A stretch of 64,000 bases of DNA from Lunatimonas salinarum (GCF_017811155.1 NZ_JACVCV010000012.1:62001-126000), one strand, 5' to 3'; shown: positions 1 through 9,466, counted from the first letter of the stretch. The notes: generated by a model from the sequence alone, not told the origin. A program made the numbers and translations.

Positions 1-498
1 AAATGCCCCTCCACAATGACTGAGGACAAAAAAGAGGCTTACCGTAGCGAAATTAGTACCTACGCCCAACAGGGAGCACCGGTTATCTTTGCCGGTATTC
101 GGTATGGAGCACCATTTCGGATCTCCGGAGGTCCCAGTACCATTGGAAGGGCCGTGATTGTCGTGACTGGAATTGCTTCGAACCAGGATTTTCTGGAGGA
201 GGTGCGTAAAAATCACGAGGTATTGGAGGTACGGGATTACCCCGATCATCACCGATATCGTGCCTCGGATATCAAGGACATGGTAGCGCTGTACAGCAAA
301 CACATCGCCAAGCAGCCATGCCTGCTTACGACCGAGAAGGATGCGGTTAAATTTAACGTGCCTCAATTTCTTCCTTTTTGGACAGAAATCCCCATTTTTG
401 CGTTACCTATGGAGATGGATTTGTCCGAGGCGGACCGACGGATGATAACGACAATGGTTTTGGATACGGTGAAAAAAAAGAACAACCCGGGTGAATAG
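1..498 (+). CDS. lpxK: Tetraacyldisaccharide 4'-kinase, C-terminal part
   Basis: This is the 3' end of LpxK, the inner-membrane kinase that phosphorylates the 4' position of the lipid A disaccharide precursor. The frame is open from base 1 and begins KCPSTMTEDKK, matching the family's typical KCP-x-x-M segment, so the ATG at base 16 is internal and not the start. The later block with VVTGIA, the DHHRY motif and LLTTEKDAVK is the usual LpxK C-terminal region. The 3' end overlaps the next gene by 8 bases, suggesting translational coupling. Roughly half of the protein lies outside the window. The family assignment is confident; the length is unknown. Confidence 0.9.
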   Translation, partial: KCPSTMTEDKKEAYRSEISTYAQQGAPVIFAGIRYGAPFRISGGPSTIGRAVIVVTGIASNQDFLEEVRKNHEVLEVRDYPDHHRYRASDIKDMVALYSKHIAKQPCLLTTEKDAVKFNVPQFLPFWTEIPIFALPMEMDLSEADRRMITTMVLDTVKKKNNPGE

Positions 499-2440
499 CA
501 AGCAGCTCTTATTTTTTCTGTGGATGTTGGCCTTTTGGGGGCTTTCGGCATATGCACAACAAATACCCCAAGGTCAGCAACAGGGGCAGCAAAGACCTCC
601 CCAAGGTGGTGAAGATGGGGACTCTCCGAGAAGAGGACTATTGGACGACTCTACGAAGATGGTGTATGGACCCAAGACGTCGTTGTTTTACTACGAGAAA
701 TTCCTTCGATACAATCGGTTCGAGCAAGTGGAGATAGATACTTCCCTGACTGGATTTCACAACTACGAGCCTGTGGCCAATACCTGGTACAAATACCAGG
801 ATTTGGGAAATTTAGGCAGTGCAGCCAAACCGGTGTTTTATGAAGTGCCCCGGCAGATAGGCCGCAGCTCGGGGTTTCATGCCTACGATATCTACCATAA
901 TTCCGCCGACAGCATCCGGTATTTTAACACCAAATCCCCCTATACCCAGCTCAATGCGTTTTTTGGAGGGGGTAACAGAAATAAGCTTGATATTGCATTT
1001 ACCAGAAACATCACGCCTAAGTGGAATGTAGGGATTAATTTTGGTACCATCCGTGCCCGTAAGATGCTGAACCCTACCCGGCGGGATGACAATATGGTAG
1101 TGAACGATTCCTACTCGTTCCACACGAATTATCGGTCAGACAATGACAAGTATTTCCTGCTTGGCGCTTTCACGCGCATGAAACATCGTGTCAATGAACA
1201 GGGAGGCATCATCCCACCGGAAATAGACAGTACTTCTCTGTACTTTACTTATGAGGACTCAAAGGTCTGGCTTCGGAATTCTCGGGCATCTGACTTAAGG
1301 CAGGAATACAAGATTTATCACCAATATGAAATTTTAAAGGGTTGGCAAGCCTATCATGTATTTGACAAAAAGAAGCAGGAAGTAACCTTCTTCTCCCGTC
1401 TGTCAAGCAGTGATTCTTTGTTTTTCAATTCCAATAGATTTCACTCTTCCGACACCACACTGTTGCATAGCAAACGGGACACCACCAACAACCACCATCA
1501 TTTTTCGGAATGGAAGAATGAAATAGGGTTTAAGGGTGATTTTGGCCCGGTCTACTACAATGCGTACTTGAAATTGCGGACTGGCAGAATGGCGAGCCGC
1601 TTTTTCGAAAGCAATAATTCCTTTACGGAACTTTATCTGGGCGGTGCCCTGCGGGGTGAAATCAATGAGAAATGGTCTTTCGAAGCGGAAGGAGAGTACT
1701 TGGTGCCGGATGGGTACCGCATTCACGGGCTTTTTGTGTCCCCGTTCATTGATCTGAGCTATACCAAGGCCTTGTATCGACCGATGTTGGCCCAAGAGCG
1801 GTATAGGGGCAACCATTTTCGCTGGGACCATTCCTTCTCTAGTATAGGTGTGGACCAGGCGAAAGGGGTGATCAAGGTGGATCTTCCGAATTTTCGCCTA
1901 CGACCTAATTTGACCATCAATCGGATCAACAACTACATTTATTACAATCAAGAGGCGCTTCCTACGCAAGCCACAGGAGAGGCCTTTATGGTCATGCCAG
2001 GAGTGAATTACCACCTCATCCTTTCGGGTAAATTTCATTGGCAGACCGAATTGGTATACACCGCCATTACCGGTGGTGCGGCAGATGCCTTCCGAATCCC
2101 GGATATCTTCGCCAATACCCGCTTCTTTTTTGATGGACCTTTGTTTGATGACAACATCTATGTACAGCTGGGCCTGGAGGGGAGGTACCGCAGTGATAAC
2201 TTGGCAGATGCCTACATGCCCTCTACGCAGCAGTTTTACCTGCAGGATCAGTTCAATGTATACGCCTATCCTGTGGTGGATGTCTTTCTCAATTTTCGCA
2301 TTAACCGTACGAGGGTCCTTTTTAGGTACAATCACCTGAATGCGGGCATGATGGAACAAAATGGGTATTTTGTGACCCCCTATTTCACCGGTTTGAAACA
2401 GAGCTTGGATTTAGGGATCACCTGGGCTTTCTTCGATTAA
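491..2440 (+). CDS. Putative porin (Porin_10-like outer-membrane beta-barrel)
   Basis: A 649-residue outer-membrane protein starting with GTG and overlapping lpxK by 8 bases. Residues 1-23 form a signal peptide ending in AYAQQ. A low-complexity Q/G/P-rich linker follows (about residues 24-45), then a long alternating-aromatic sequence with many Y/F-x-Y strands. The C-terminus ends in the pattern GLKQSLDLGITWAFFD, with a terminal aromatic as in beta-barrels. The size and layout resemble the Bacteroidetes 'putative porin' family. The substrate is unknown. It probably forms an operon with lpxK and the miaE gene 4 bases downstream. Confidence 0.72.
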   Translation: MNSKQLLFFLWMLAFWGLSAYAQQIPQGQQQGQQRPPQGGEDGDSPRRGLLDDSTKMVYGPKTSLFYYEKFLRYNRFEQVEIDTSLTGFHNYEPVANTWYKYQDLGNLGSAAKPVFYEVPRQIGRSSGFHAYDIYHNSADSIRYFNTKSPYTQLNAFFGGGNRNKLDIAFTRNITPKWNVGINFGTIRARKMLNPTRRDDNMVVNDSYSFHTNYRSDNDKYFLLGAFTRMKHRVNEQGGIIPPEIDSTSLYFTYEDSKVWLRNSRASDLRQEYKIYHQYEILKGWQAYHVFDKKKQEVTFFSRLSSSDSLFFNSNRFHSSDTTLLHSKRDTTNNHHHFSEWKNEIGFKGDFGPVYYNAYLKLRTGRMASRFFESNNSFTELYLGGALRGEINEKWSFEAEGEYLVPDGYRIHGLFVSPFIDLSYTKALYRPMLAQERYRGNHFRWDHSFSSIGVDQAKGVIKVDLPNFRLRPNLTINRINNYIYYNQEALPTQATGEAFMVMPGVNYHLILSGKFHWQTELVYTAITGGAADAFRIPDIFANTRFFFDGPLFDDNIYVQLGLEGRYRSDNLADAYMPSTQQFYLQDQFNVYAYPVVDVFLNFRINRTRVLFRYNHLNAGMMEQNGYFVTPYFTGLKQSLDLGITWAFFD

Positions 2441-2444
2441 TAGG

Positions 2445-3056
2445 ATGGATTGGAAAGAGACTACCAAACAAAAAATGTTGCGCCTCCAATTGCCGACCGA
2501 TCCGCGTTGGATAGATGTGGCAAAAATGAGCCTCGCGGATATACTCGTAGACCATGCGTATTGCGAACAAAAGGCGGCTTCTTCCTGTATTTCCCTCATT
2601 GTCAGGTTTCCTGAGCTGGAAAAGTTGGTTGAAGTGTTGACTCCCGTGGTAGCGGAGGAATGGGAACACTTTGACCGGGTAATGAAGCAATTAAAAAAGC
2701 GTGGCATACCCTTTGGTAAACCTAGAAAGGATGAATATGTGGCCAAGTTGCAGCAGTTTATTCGAAAGGGTGGCAGCCGGATGGAGCACCTGACTGAGCA
2801 TCTGCTGATGAACGCCCTTATCGAAGCGAGGAGCTGTGAGCGGTTCAAGATTCTCTGGAAAAACCTCGAAGACGAAGAATTAAAGGCCTTTTACTATGAG
2901 CTGATGGTCTCAGAGGCAGGCCACTATGTAAACTTCATCGACTTGGCCAAAACCTACTACCCCAAGGAAAAGGTGGACAGACGCTGGAGTGAATGGCTTG
3001 CGTTTGAGAAGGAGGTACTGCAAGATCTGGAAATTAGGGGGGACCGCATGCATTGA
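2445..3056 (+). CDS. miaE: tRNA-(ms2io6A)-hydroxylase
   Basis: A 203-residue protein of the MiaE family, a ferritin-like di-iron oxygenase that hydroxylates the isopentenyl group of the modified adenosine at tRNA position 37. Visible di-iron signatures are DHAYCEQKAAS (about residues 30-41), EEWEHFDRV (about 70-78, with the E-x2-H spacing) and SEAGHYVNFID (about 151-161). The length fits the bacterial family. It starts 4 bases after the porin stop, so co-transcription is likely. The family call is firm; the exact hydroxylated nucleoside in this organism is inferred. Confidence 0.88.
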   Translation: MDWKETTKQKMLRLQLPTDPRWIDVAKMSLADILVDHAYCEQKAASSCISLIVRFPELEKLVEVLTPVVAEEWEHFDRVMKQLKKRGIPFGKPRKDEYVAKLQQFIRKGGSRMEHLTEHLLMNALIEARSCERFKILWKNLEDEELKAFYYELMVSEAGHYVNFIDLAKTYYPKEKVDRRWSEWLAFEKEVLQDLEIRGDRMH

Positions 3057-3131
3057 TATTTTACAGATTTTCGTATTATTAGGCTATTAAAATTCGAAAT
3101 GAAGTGAGAAATGTTCTAAACTGAACGATAG

Positions 3132-4376
3132 ATGAATTTGTTCGAAAACATTCAGGAGGCACTACGGTCGGTTCAAACCAACCTATTAAGAACCATTCTT
3201 ACTGGTTTGATCATTGCGGTAGGCATCACTTCCTTGGTGGGGATGCTCACGGCCATTGATGCCATGAAAGCTCAGATAGAGGAAAGCCTTTCTGGATTTG
3301 GTTCCAACAACTTCAATTTGCGGTCTCGTGGCGTCTCAGGAGGTAGGGCAACCACCGCAGGCGTAGCAGAAAAAAATTACGCCCCCATCACCTACCGGGA
3401 AGCGGTCAATTTTCAGCAAAAATACAATGAAAGGGGAATATCCACTGTGACCACCTTTGTGGGAGGCTCGGTAGAGGTAAAGCGCAAATCCAAGAAAACC
3501 AACCCCAATAGCCGAATCACGGGTGGCGACGAACACTATTTTTTAATCAATGGTATCCAAGTAGAAAGAGGACGGAATTTTAGCAGCGTGGAGCAGCAGT
3601 ACGGCAACAATGTATGCATCATCGGAACCGAGATCGTCAAGACGCTTTTTTCAGCGGAAGAAGATCCCATCAACGATTACATTTCTTTCTTTGGACGGAG
3701 GTATACAATCGTGGGCGTGATGGAAGAACAGGGAGGCGTAGGCGGCGATACAGGAGCCGATAGAGCGATCATTATTCCCTTGCTGAATGCAAAGAATCTG
3801 GATACACGGGGTACTTTTCGTTACACGATTACGGTCACCACCTCAGATCCGCTCAAGATGGAATATGAAATGGGTCAGGCTACCGGGATGATGCGAAGTG
3901 TGCGGGGCGATGGCGTAGGGATGGAGGAGTCATTTGAAGTAGTGAAATCGCAGACACTCGGTGAGCGATTAGAAGAGATTGCCGGTTTTTTGCGGATAGG
4001 AGGGTTTGGCATTGGTTTTATCACTTTATTGGGTGCAGCAATCGGTCTGATGAACATCATGCTGGTTTCCGTGACTGAGCGCACCCGGGAGATAGGGATT
4101 CGTAAGGCGCTGGGAGCAACGCCACTTCGAATACGTCAGCAATTTTTAATAGAAGCCATTGTCATATGTATACTGGGCGGTATTTTAGGGGTAATCTTAG
4201 GAATCTCGATAGGGAATGTAGTAGGTAACCTAGTAGGGCCAGGAGGCTTTATTATCCCTTGGCTTTGGATTATAGTAGCGTTCTGTATATGTGTCTTGGT
4301 AGGGTTGCTTTCCGGCTACATTCCAGCGTACAAGGCCAGTCGACTGGATCCTATAGAATCTTTAAGATACGAGTAA
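3132..4376 (+). CDS. ABC transporter permease, MacB/FtsX type
   Basis: A 414-residue inner-membrane permease. The N-terminus ([16 protein letters not shown], then a hydrophobic helix at about 22-42) and a large extracytoplasmic domain (about 43-280) match the MacB_PCD plus FtsX layout. Three C-terminal helices follow the segment [15 protein letters not shown], a hallmark of this family, and the end [16 protein letters not shown] is also typical. Such permeases work with a LolD/MacB-type ATPase and often a membrane-fusion adaptor, but neither is next to it. The partner may be encoded elsewhere. The substrate cannot be told from sequence. Confidence 0.85.
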   Translation: MNLFENIQEALRSVQTNLLRTILTGLIIAVGITSLVGMLTAIDAMKAQIEESLSGFGSNNFNLRSRGVSGGRATTAGVAEKNYAPITYREAVNFQQKYNERGISTVTTFVGGSVEVKRKSKKTNPNSRITGGDEHYFLINGIQVERGRNFSSVEQQYGNNVCIIGTEIVKTLFSAEEDPINDYISFFGRRYTIVGVMEEQGGVGGDTGADRAIIIPLLNAKNLDTRGTFRYTITVTTSDPLKMEYEMGQATGMMRSVRGDGVGMEESFEVVKSQTLGERLEEIAGFLRIGGFGIGFITLLGAAIGLMNIMLVSVTERTREIGIRKALGATPLRIRQQFLIEAIVICILGGILGVILGISIGNVVGNLVGPGGFIIPWLWIIVAFCICVLVGLLSGYIPAYKASRLDPIESLRYE

Positions 4377-4386
4377 AAGAAATATC

Positions 4387-6078
4387 ATGAATGACCATAC
4401 GTACGATGCGATAGTATTGGGTTCAGGAATCAGCGGGGGCTGGGCTGCTAAGGAGTTATGTGAAAAAGGGCTTAAGACCCTCGTGCTAGAACGTGGTAGA
4501 AACGTGGTTCACAAGGAAGATTATCCAACCATGCATACCCATCCTTGGGAATTCCCGCTAAGGGGTGCTATGCCTTTGTCCGTTCGAGAGGAAAACCCGG
4601 TGGTGTCCCGTTGTTATGCATTTCGCGATGATGCAGATCATTTTTTTGTGAAGGACAAGGAACACCCCTATGTGCAGGACAAGCCCTTCGACTGGATTAG
4701 AGGCTATCAGGTGGGAGGGAAGTCCCTGCTTTGGGCGCGACAGGTTCAGCGATGGAGTAAATACGATTTTGAAGGGCCGGGGAGAGATGGGTTTGCAGTG
4801 GATTGGCCCATTCGATACGACGACCTGGCACCTTGGTACAGCTACGTGGAGCGGTTTGTTGGCGTCAGTGGAAATAAGGACGGATTAGACACACTCCCTG
4901 ATGGCGAATTTTTGCCTGCTTGGGAGATGAATAAAATGGAAAGGGACATTCAGCAGCGAATATTGGCCGCATATCCCGATCGCAAATTTGTAATCGGTCG
5001 CTGTGCGCATCTCACCGAACCCGCCGAACACCATATCCGGTTGGGAAGAGGTCAGTGCATGGCACGAAGCCTGTGCCAAAGAGGGTGTCCTTTCGGGGCT
5101 TATTTTAGCTCCAATGCGGCCACCTTGCCTGCCGCTACATTAACCGGCAATTTGACGGTGCGCCCTCATTCAGTCGTGCACTCCCTGATTTATGACGATC
5201 AAAAAGAAAAAGTAACCGGAGTTCGGGTGATCGATTCCGAAACGCTTGAGGCTACGGAGTATTTTGCCGAGGTCATCTTTGTAAATGCCTCTGCGTTGAA
5301 TTCGAACCTGATTTTGCTGAATTCGACTTCTGATCGCTTTCCAAATGGGCTTGGCAACGACAATGGGTTGTTGGGCAAATACATCGCTTTTCACAATTAC
5401 CGGGGGAGCTTATCTGCCAGTTCAGACAGACATCTGGATTCCTATTATTACGGTAGAAGGCCCACTGCCGTGATGCTGCCAAATTTTAGAAATGTCAAAA
5501 AGCAGGAGATGGAATTTCTTCGCGGATATATGACTTTTTATTCTGCCAGCCGCAAGGGATGGGGTGGGGCAAGAAACGAGGCTTTTGGTCCGGGCTTCAA
5601 AGAGGCAAACTCGGAACTGGGAGATTGGTCCGTTTACATGATGATGCAGGGGGAAACCATTCCCAAAGAAGAAAGCCGCGTTTATCTGGATACAAACCAA
5701 GCGGACAAATGGGGCATGCCTCTTTTGCGGGTAGACGTGGGTTACGACGACAATGATGAAAAATCGTTGAAGGACTTTTTGGAGCAGGGGGCTGCCATGC
5801 TTGAAAAGGCGGGCTGCTATGGTATTACTACGCGCGATAGCAAGCAGGCGCCAGGATTGGATATCCACGAGATGGGTGGCGTACGCATGGGCAGGGATCC
5901 GAAAACCTCACTGCTGAACGGGTGGAACCAAATGCACCTCTGCAAAAACGTGTTTGTAACCGATGGAGCCTGCATGACGTCTACCGGTACCCAAAATCCA
6001 TCCATTACCTACATGGCACTGACCGCTAGAGCGGTGGATTACGCCGTTTCCGAACTGAAGAAGGGCAATATAAAGTAG
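4387..6078 (+). CDS. GMC family oxidoreductase
   Basis: A 563-residue FAD-dependent glucose-methanol-choline oxidoreductase. The Rossmann dinucleotide-binding motif VLGSGISGGWAAKEL lies at residues 10-24 and is followed by an acidic residue in VLERG. A Cys-rich stretch with CxxxCQRGCPFGAY (around residue 230) and the C-terminal HEMGGVRMG plus the FVTDGACMTSTGTQNPS block are typical of the gluconate-2-dehydrogenase/sugar-dehydrogenase-like subgroup in Bacteroidetes. No signal peptide is seen. It follows the permease by 10 bases. The usual small 'subunit 3' partner is absent. The substrate is unknown, probably a sugar or polyol. Confidence 0.87.
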   Translation: MNDHTYDAIVLGSGISGGWAAKELCEKGLKTLVLERGRNVVHKEDYPTMHTHPWEFPLRGAMPLSVREENPVVSRCYAFRDDADHFFVKDKEHPYVQDKPFDWIRGYQVGGKSLLWARQVQRWSKYDFEGPGRDGFAVDWPIRYDDLAPWYSYVERFVGVSGNKDGLDTLPDGEFLPAWEMNKMERDIQQRILAAYPDRKFVIGRCAHLTEPAEHHIRLGRGQCMARSLCQRGCPFGAYFSSNAATLPAATLTGNLTVRPHSVVHSLIYDDQKEKVTGVRVIDSETLEATEYFAEVIFVNASALNSNLILLNSTSDRFPNGLGNDNGLLGKYIAFHNYRGSLSASSDRHLDSYYYGRRPTAVMLPNFRNVKKQEMEFLRGYMTFYSASRKGWGGARNEAFGPGFKEANSELGDWSVYMMMQGETIPKEESRVYLDTNQADKWGMPLLRVDVGYDDNDEKSLKDFLEQGAAMLEKAGCYGITTRDSKQAPGLDIHEMGGVRMGRDPKTSLLNGWNQMHLCKNVFVTDGACMTSTGTQNPSITYMALTARAVDYAVSELKKGNIK

Positions 6079-6128
6079 TTAAGTCGAAAATTCTATATAG
6101 CATTTGCTTGGACACAGCTTGGCTGAGA

Positions 6129-6159
6129 GTCATGTGTATGACGTTACTTTAAAGGTAAC
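6129..6159. other. Two small tandem hairpins downstream of the GMC gene
   Basis: The gap after the GMC oxidoreductase contains two adjacent inverted repeats: GTCAT-gtgt-ATGAC (6129-6142), then GTTAC-tttaaag-GTAAC (6143-6159). Neither is followed by a T-run, so they are not convincing Rho-independent terminators, but they may stabilise the mRNA 3' end or mark the border of the following restriction-modification island. The rest of 6079-6316 shows no gene; a TAATTTTG box at 6284-6291 could be the -7 element for the next gene. Confidence 0.3.
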
Positions 6160-6316
6160 CAGTCTGTTTAGAGAAGGAAACAACATCCATCACAAGACAA
6201 GGACACCTTCGACCTCCTGTTTTTTGTAGGTCACTTACTTAAAATAAAATTCATAAAATACCGGATAGTCAGAGAAATTCACTTAATTTTGTAGCGTCAT
6301 TACAAAGAAATAAATT

Positions 6317-6877
6317 CTGAAAACGCTAATAAAAGATATTACACAGATCCAAACCGGGCTCTTCGCCAAGCCTTCCGGTGATGGCGATTTGGTGTATTTG
6401 CAGTCCCGGTATTTTGACGAAAATGGGGACTTGCATGCTGTTTTGCACCCCGATCTGAAAGCGGAGGAGGTAGCTCAAAAGCACCTGCTGAAACACGGAG
6501 ATGTGCTCTTTGCCGCCAAAGGAACCAAAAACTTTGCGGCTGTCTTTGAAAACCACAACGAACCGGCAGTAGCTTCCACTTCGTTTTTTGTTATAAGGCT
6601 TACCAACAACGATGTATTGCCTCAGTACTTGGCCTGGTTTCTGAATAACCACAGCACGCAGTCACTTTTAAAGGCAAAAGCCATAGGCACCTCCATCCCA
6701 TCCATTTCAAAGCAAGTGCTGGAGCAGCTTGAAATACAAGTGCCGGACCTCAAAACCCAAAACACCATCCTGCAAATCACAAAGCTCCGAAACAGGGAAA
6801 AGTCCCTGAAGCACCAAATAGAATCACTGCGGGAAATCCAAATTCAACAACTCCTCATTAACGCATTTAGTAAATAA
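6317..6877 (+). CDS. hsdS: Half-size type I restriction specificity subunit (HsdS-like, one TRD)
   Basis: The frame opens after a stop at 6311-6313. HsdS-like homology starts at once (KTLIKDITQIQTGLFAKPS, then YLQSRYFDENGDL), so translation must begin near 6317, where the codon is CTG; no ATG is available. The product has about 186 residues: one target-recognition domain (about 1-135) and one helical segment (about 140-180, KTQNTILQITKLRNREK). Normal HsdS has two TRDs in about 400 residues, so this is half a subunit and would need to dimerise, or it is a remnant. It sits one base before hsdM. The family call is good; whether it is functional is open. Confidence 0.7.
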   Translation: MKTLIKDITQIQTGLFAKPSGDGDLVYLQSRYFDENGDLHAVLHPDLKAEEVAQKHLLKHGDVLFAAKGTKNFAAVFENHNEPAVASTSFFVIRLTNNDVLPQYLAWFLNNHSTQSLLKAKAIGTSIPSISKQVLEQLEIQVPDLKTQNTILQITKLRNREKSLKHQIESLREIQIQQLLINAFSK

Positions 6878-6878
6878 T

Positions 6879-8462
6879 ATGGCCAGAATTACCCAGAAAG
6901 ACATAAACGATGCAGTTTGGAAAGCTTGCGACACCTTTAGAGGCAGCATTGACCCAAGCGTTTACAAAGACTATGTACTTACCATGCTGTTTTTGAAATA
7001 CCTCAGCGATGTGCATGACGATAAAATGGAAGGCTACCTGAAAAAGTACAACGGTGATGTGGAACGTGCCAAACGTGCCATGCAGCACGAACGTTTTATT
7101 GTGCCGGAGCACAGCCATTTTAAATTTTTATATGATTCCAGAAATGAGAGCAACATTGGCGAACTCATCAATATTGCATTAACCGACTTGGAAGAAGCTA
7201 ACCGGGAGAAACTGTACAGTGAAGACGGTGCAGGGATATTCCAAAACATTGACTTTAACAGCAGCAAAATGGGAGAGCCAAAAGATAAAAACCAACGCTT
7301 GAAAACGTTGCTGATTGACTTCAACTCAGACAAACTGGATTTGCGTCCTTCGCATTTGGGAGGCGCGGATATCATCGGAGGTGCGTACGAATTTCTAATC
7401 GCAAACTTTGCCAGCGATGCAGGCAAAAAGGCAGGGGAATTTTTTACACCCTCCGAGGTATCCACCCTTTTGGCCAAACTCACCAAAAGCAAACCCGGTT
7501 CCCGTATCTGTGACCCTACCTGTGGTTCAGGATCCTTGCTGATAAAAGCCGGAAACGAAGTAGGCTCCGACAATTTTTCTTTGTACGGGCAAGAAGCCAA
7601 CGGCAGCACCTGGGCCTTGGCAGTCATGAATATGTTTTTGCATGGCTTTGATAATGCCACCATCCGCTGGGGGGATACCATCCGCAATCCCAAGCTGAAA
7701 GAAGGCGACACACTGATGAAGTTTGACACGGTCGTGGCTAACCCTCCTTTTTCCCTGGATAAATGGGGAAAGGTGGAGGATAAAGACGGGGAGAAAACCA
7801 CCATCACTTGGGATCCGGAAACGGACCGATACAATCGCTTCTGGCGAGGAATTCCTCCCAAAAGCAAAGGAGACTGGGCCTTTATCTCCCACATGATCGA
7901 GACGACTTATGAGGGAAGGGGAAAAGTCGGCGTGGTCGTGCCTCACGGAGTGCTGTTTCGGGGAAGTTCAGAAGGGAAAATCCGTCAAAAAACCATCGAA
8001 GAAAATTTGCTCGAAGCCGTAATCGGGCTGCCTGCCAACCTCTTTTTTGGTACCGGTATTCCAGCTGCCATCCTGGTTTTCAACAAAGCCAGAACAGTAG
8101 GGCCGGACACCGAGCGAAGTCGAAGTGTCCTCTTTATCGATGCTTCCCAGCATTACGAAGCGGCCAAAAACCAAAACAAACTTCGTGAGTCTGATATCAC
8201 CCACATCGTAGATACCTATCGGGACTTTCAGGCAGGGAAGTTTCAGCCGGGCGTAGTGCAGGATAAGTATAGCTATGTGGCCACCTTTGACGAGATCAAA
8301 GAAAATGACTTCAATCTCAATATCCCCCGCTATGTGGACACCTTCGAGGAAGAGCCTGAGGTGGATATTGCAGCCGTGCAGCAGGAGATCGATAAGCTAG
8401 AAATTGAATTAAAAGAGGTTCAGGCTGAAATGGATCGGTATCTCAAAGAACTCATGGGCTAA
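6879..8462 (+). CDS. hsdM: Type I restriction-modification DNA methyltransferase subunit
   Basis: A 527-residue N6-adenine DNA methylase. The N-terminal HsdM helical domain (about 1-150) precedes the SAM-binding motif DPTCGSGSLLIKAG (about 210-223) and the catalytic NPPF motif (about 288-291, ANPPFSLDKWG). The C-terminus is a coiled coil (about 490-525, EIDKLEIELKEVQAEMD). It partners with HsdS to methylate adenines. No hsdR lies in the window, so it may act as an orphan modification enzyme. An unusual insert, GPDTERSRS (about residues 408-416), is encoded by a palindromic repeat and interrupts the normally compact NKAR...VLFIDAS segment. Confidence 0.92.
   Translation: MARITQKDINDAVWKACDTFRGSIDPSVYKDYVLTMLFLKYLSDVHDDKMEGYLKKYNGDVERAKRAMQHERFIVPEHSHFKFLYDSRNESNIGELINIALTDLEEANREKLYSEDGAGIFQNIDFNSSKMGEPKDKNQRLKTLLIDFNSDKLDLRPSHLGGADIIGGAYEFLIANFASDAGKKAGEFFTPSEVSTLLAKLTKSKPGSRICDPTCGSGSLLIKAGNEVGSDNFSLYGQEANGSTWALAVMNMFLHGFDNATIRWGDTIRNPKLKEGDTLMKFDTVVANPPFSLDKWGKVEDKDGEKTTITWDPETDRYNRFWRGIPPKSKGDWAFISHMIETTYEGRGKVGVVVPHGVLFRGSSEGKIRQKTIEENLLEAVIGLPANLFFGTGIPAAILVFNKARTVGPDTERSRSVLFIDASQHYEAAKNQNKLRESDITHIVDTYRDFQAGKFQPGVVQDKYSYVATFDEIKENDFNLNIPRYVDTFEEEPEVDIAAVQQEIDKLEIELKEVQAEMDRYLKELMG
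8105..8130. repeat. REP-like palindromic repeat inside hsdM
   Basis: The 26-base element has arms GGACAC and GTGTCC around an inner core GAGCGAAGTCGAA that can extend the stem (CGA/TCG) with a 2-base bulge. Short palindromes with a GAGCGAAGTCGAA core are, from general knowledge, widespread in Bacteroidetes genomes, usually between genes. Here it lies inside the hsdM reading frame and keeps it open, adding roughly eight residues. The identification is from pattern only; a copy count in the genome would settle it. Confidence 0.5.
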
Positions 8463-8464
8463 GT

Positions 8465-9466
8465 ATGGAAAGCAGCAGCATCTTAATCTATCAGACCGAA
8501 GACGGGAAAACCAAAATAGAAACCCGGCTGGAAAATGAGACGGTATGGCTGACCCAAGCCCAGCTTTGTGAGCTTTTTCAAAAATCCAAATCCACGATTA
8601 GTGAGCATATCAAAAATATTTTCGAAGAAGGCGAATTGGATGAGATCTCAGTTGTTCGGAATTTCCGAACAACTGCCGCTGATGGCAAAGGCTACGAGAC
8701 GAATTACTATAATCTTGACGTGATCATCTCAGTCGGCTATCGGGTGAAGAGCCTTCAGGGCACCAAATTCCGTCAATGGGCTACGGCAAGATTGAGAGAA
8801 TACCTGATCAAAGGCTTTACCCTCAATGACGAACTTCTCAAACAGGCCGGAGGAGGGAATTATTTCGATGAACTTCTGGCCCGCATCCGCGACATACGGA
8901 GTAGCGAAAAAGTCTTCTGGAGAAAGGTCTTGGATATCTATGCCACCAGCATTGATTATGACCCAAAAAGTGAGCTTTCGGTGCTGTTTTTTCAGACTGT
9001 CCAAAACAAAATGCACTGGGCTGCTCATGGACATACTGCTGCCGAACTGATCTACAAACGGATCGATGCCTCCAAACCCAATCTGGGTCTGACCAATTTC
9101 AAAGGAGTAAAGCCCACCAAGCAGGAGCTGGAAATCGCGAAGAATTACCTCAATGCCGAAGAACTGAATATCCTCAATCGGATGGTAACGGCCTATTTGG
9201 AATTGGCAGAGCTGCAGGCACTCAATCGCAAGCCGATGTATATGAAAGACTGGATTGCCCGACTGGATGATTTCCTTCGCATGACCGGAAATGAAATCCT
9301 CGATCATGCAGGCAAAATCAGTCATCAACAGATGCTGGAAAAGGCTCAGCAGGAATATGAAAAATACAAAGCGCTCACTGCTTCTGATCTCAGTGAAGCA
9401 GAAAAGCACTTTGTAAATTACCTGGAGACGGAAACCCAAAAACTGCCCAAATCCAAGAAAGACTAA
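8465..9466 (+). CDS. rhuM: RhuM family protein
   Basis: A 333-residue protein of the RhuM ('virulence RhuM') family. The N-terminal part shows the family core: ETVWLTQAQLCELF (about residues 25-38), a helix-turn-helix-like KSKSTISEHIKNIF, VVRNFRTTAADGK, YNLDVIISVGYRVKS and the basic FRQWATARLREYL (about 103-115). The C-terminal half is helical and ends in a lysine-rich tail. RhuM proteins are often found within type I restriction-modification loci, as here, 2 bases after hsdM, and are thought to bind DNA, but their biochemical role is not settled. It is full length by comparison with typical members. Confidence 0.85.
   Translation: MESSSILIYQTEDGKTKIETRLENETVWLTQAQLCELFQKSKSTISEHIKNIFEEGELDEISVVRNFRTTAADGKGYETNYYNLDVIISVGYRVKSLQGTKFRQWATARLREYLIKGFTLNDELLKQAGGGNYFDELLARIRDIRSSEKVFWRKVLDIYATSIDYDPKSELSVLFFQTVQNKMHWAAHGHTAAELIYKRIDASKPNLGLTNFKGVKPTKQELEIAKNYLNAEELNILNRMVTAYLELAELQALNRKPMYMKDWIARLDDFLRMTGNEILDHAGKISHQQMLEKAQQEYEKYKALTASDLSEAEKHFVNYLETETQKLPKSKKD

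Noticed and set aside
6122-6160. CTGAGA motif suggesting a TPP riboswitch after the GMC gene
   Set aside because: Only the short CTGAGA string matches; the second conserved TPP half (ACCTGATC and GGATAATGCCAGCG-like) is missing and the next gene is not a thiamine gene.
7034-7894. Long antisense frame (286 codons) inside hsdM
   Set aside because: It is the reverse-strand shadow of a clear methylase gene with intact catalytic motifs; the product has no recognisable features.
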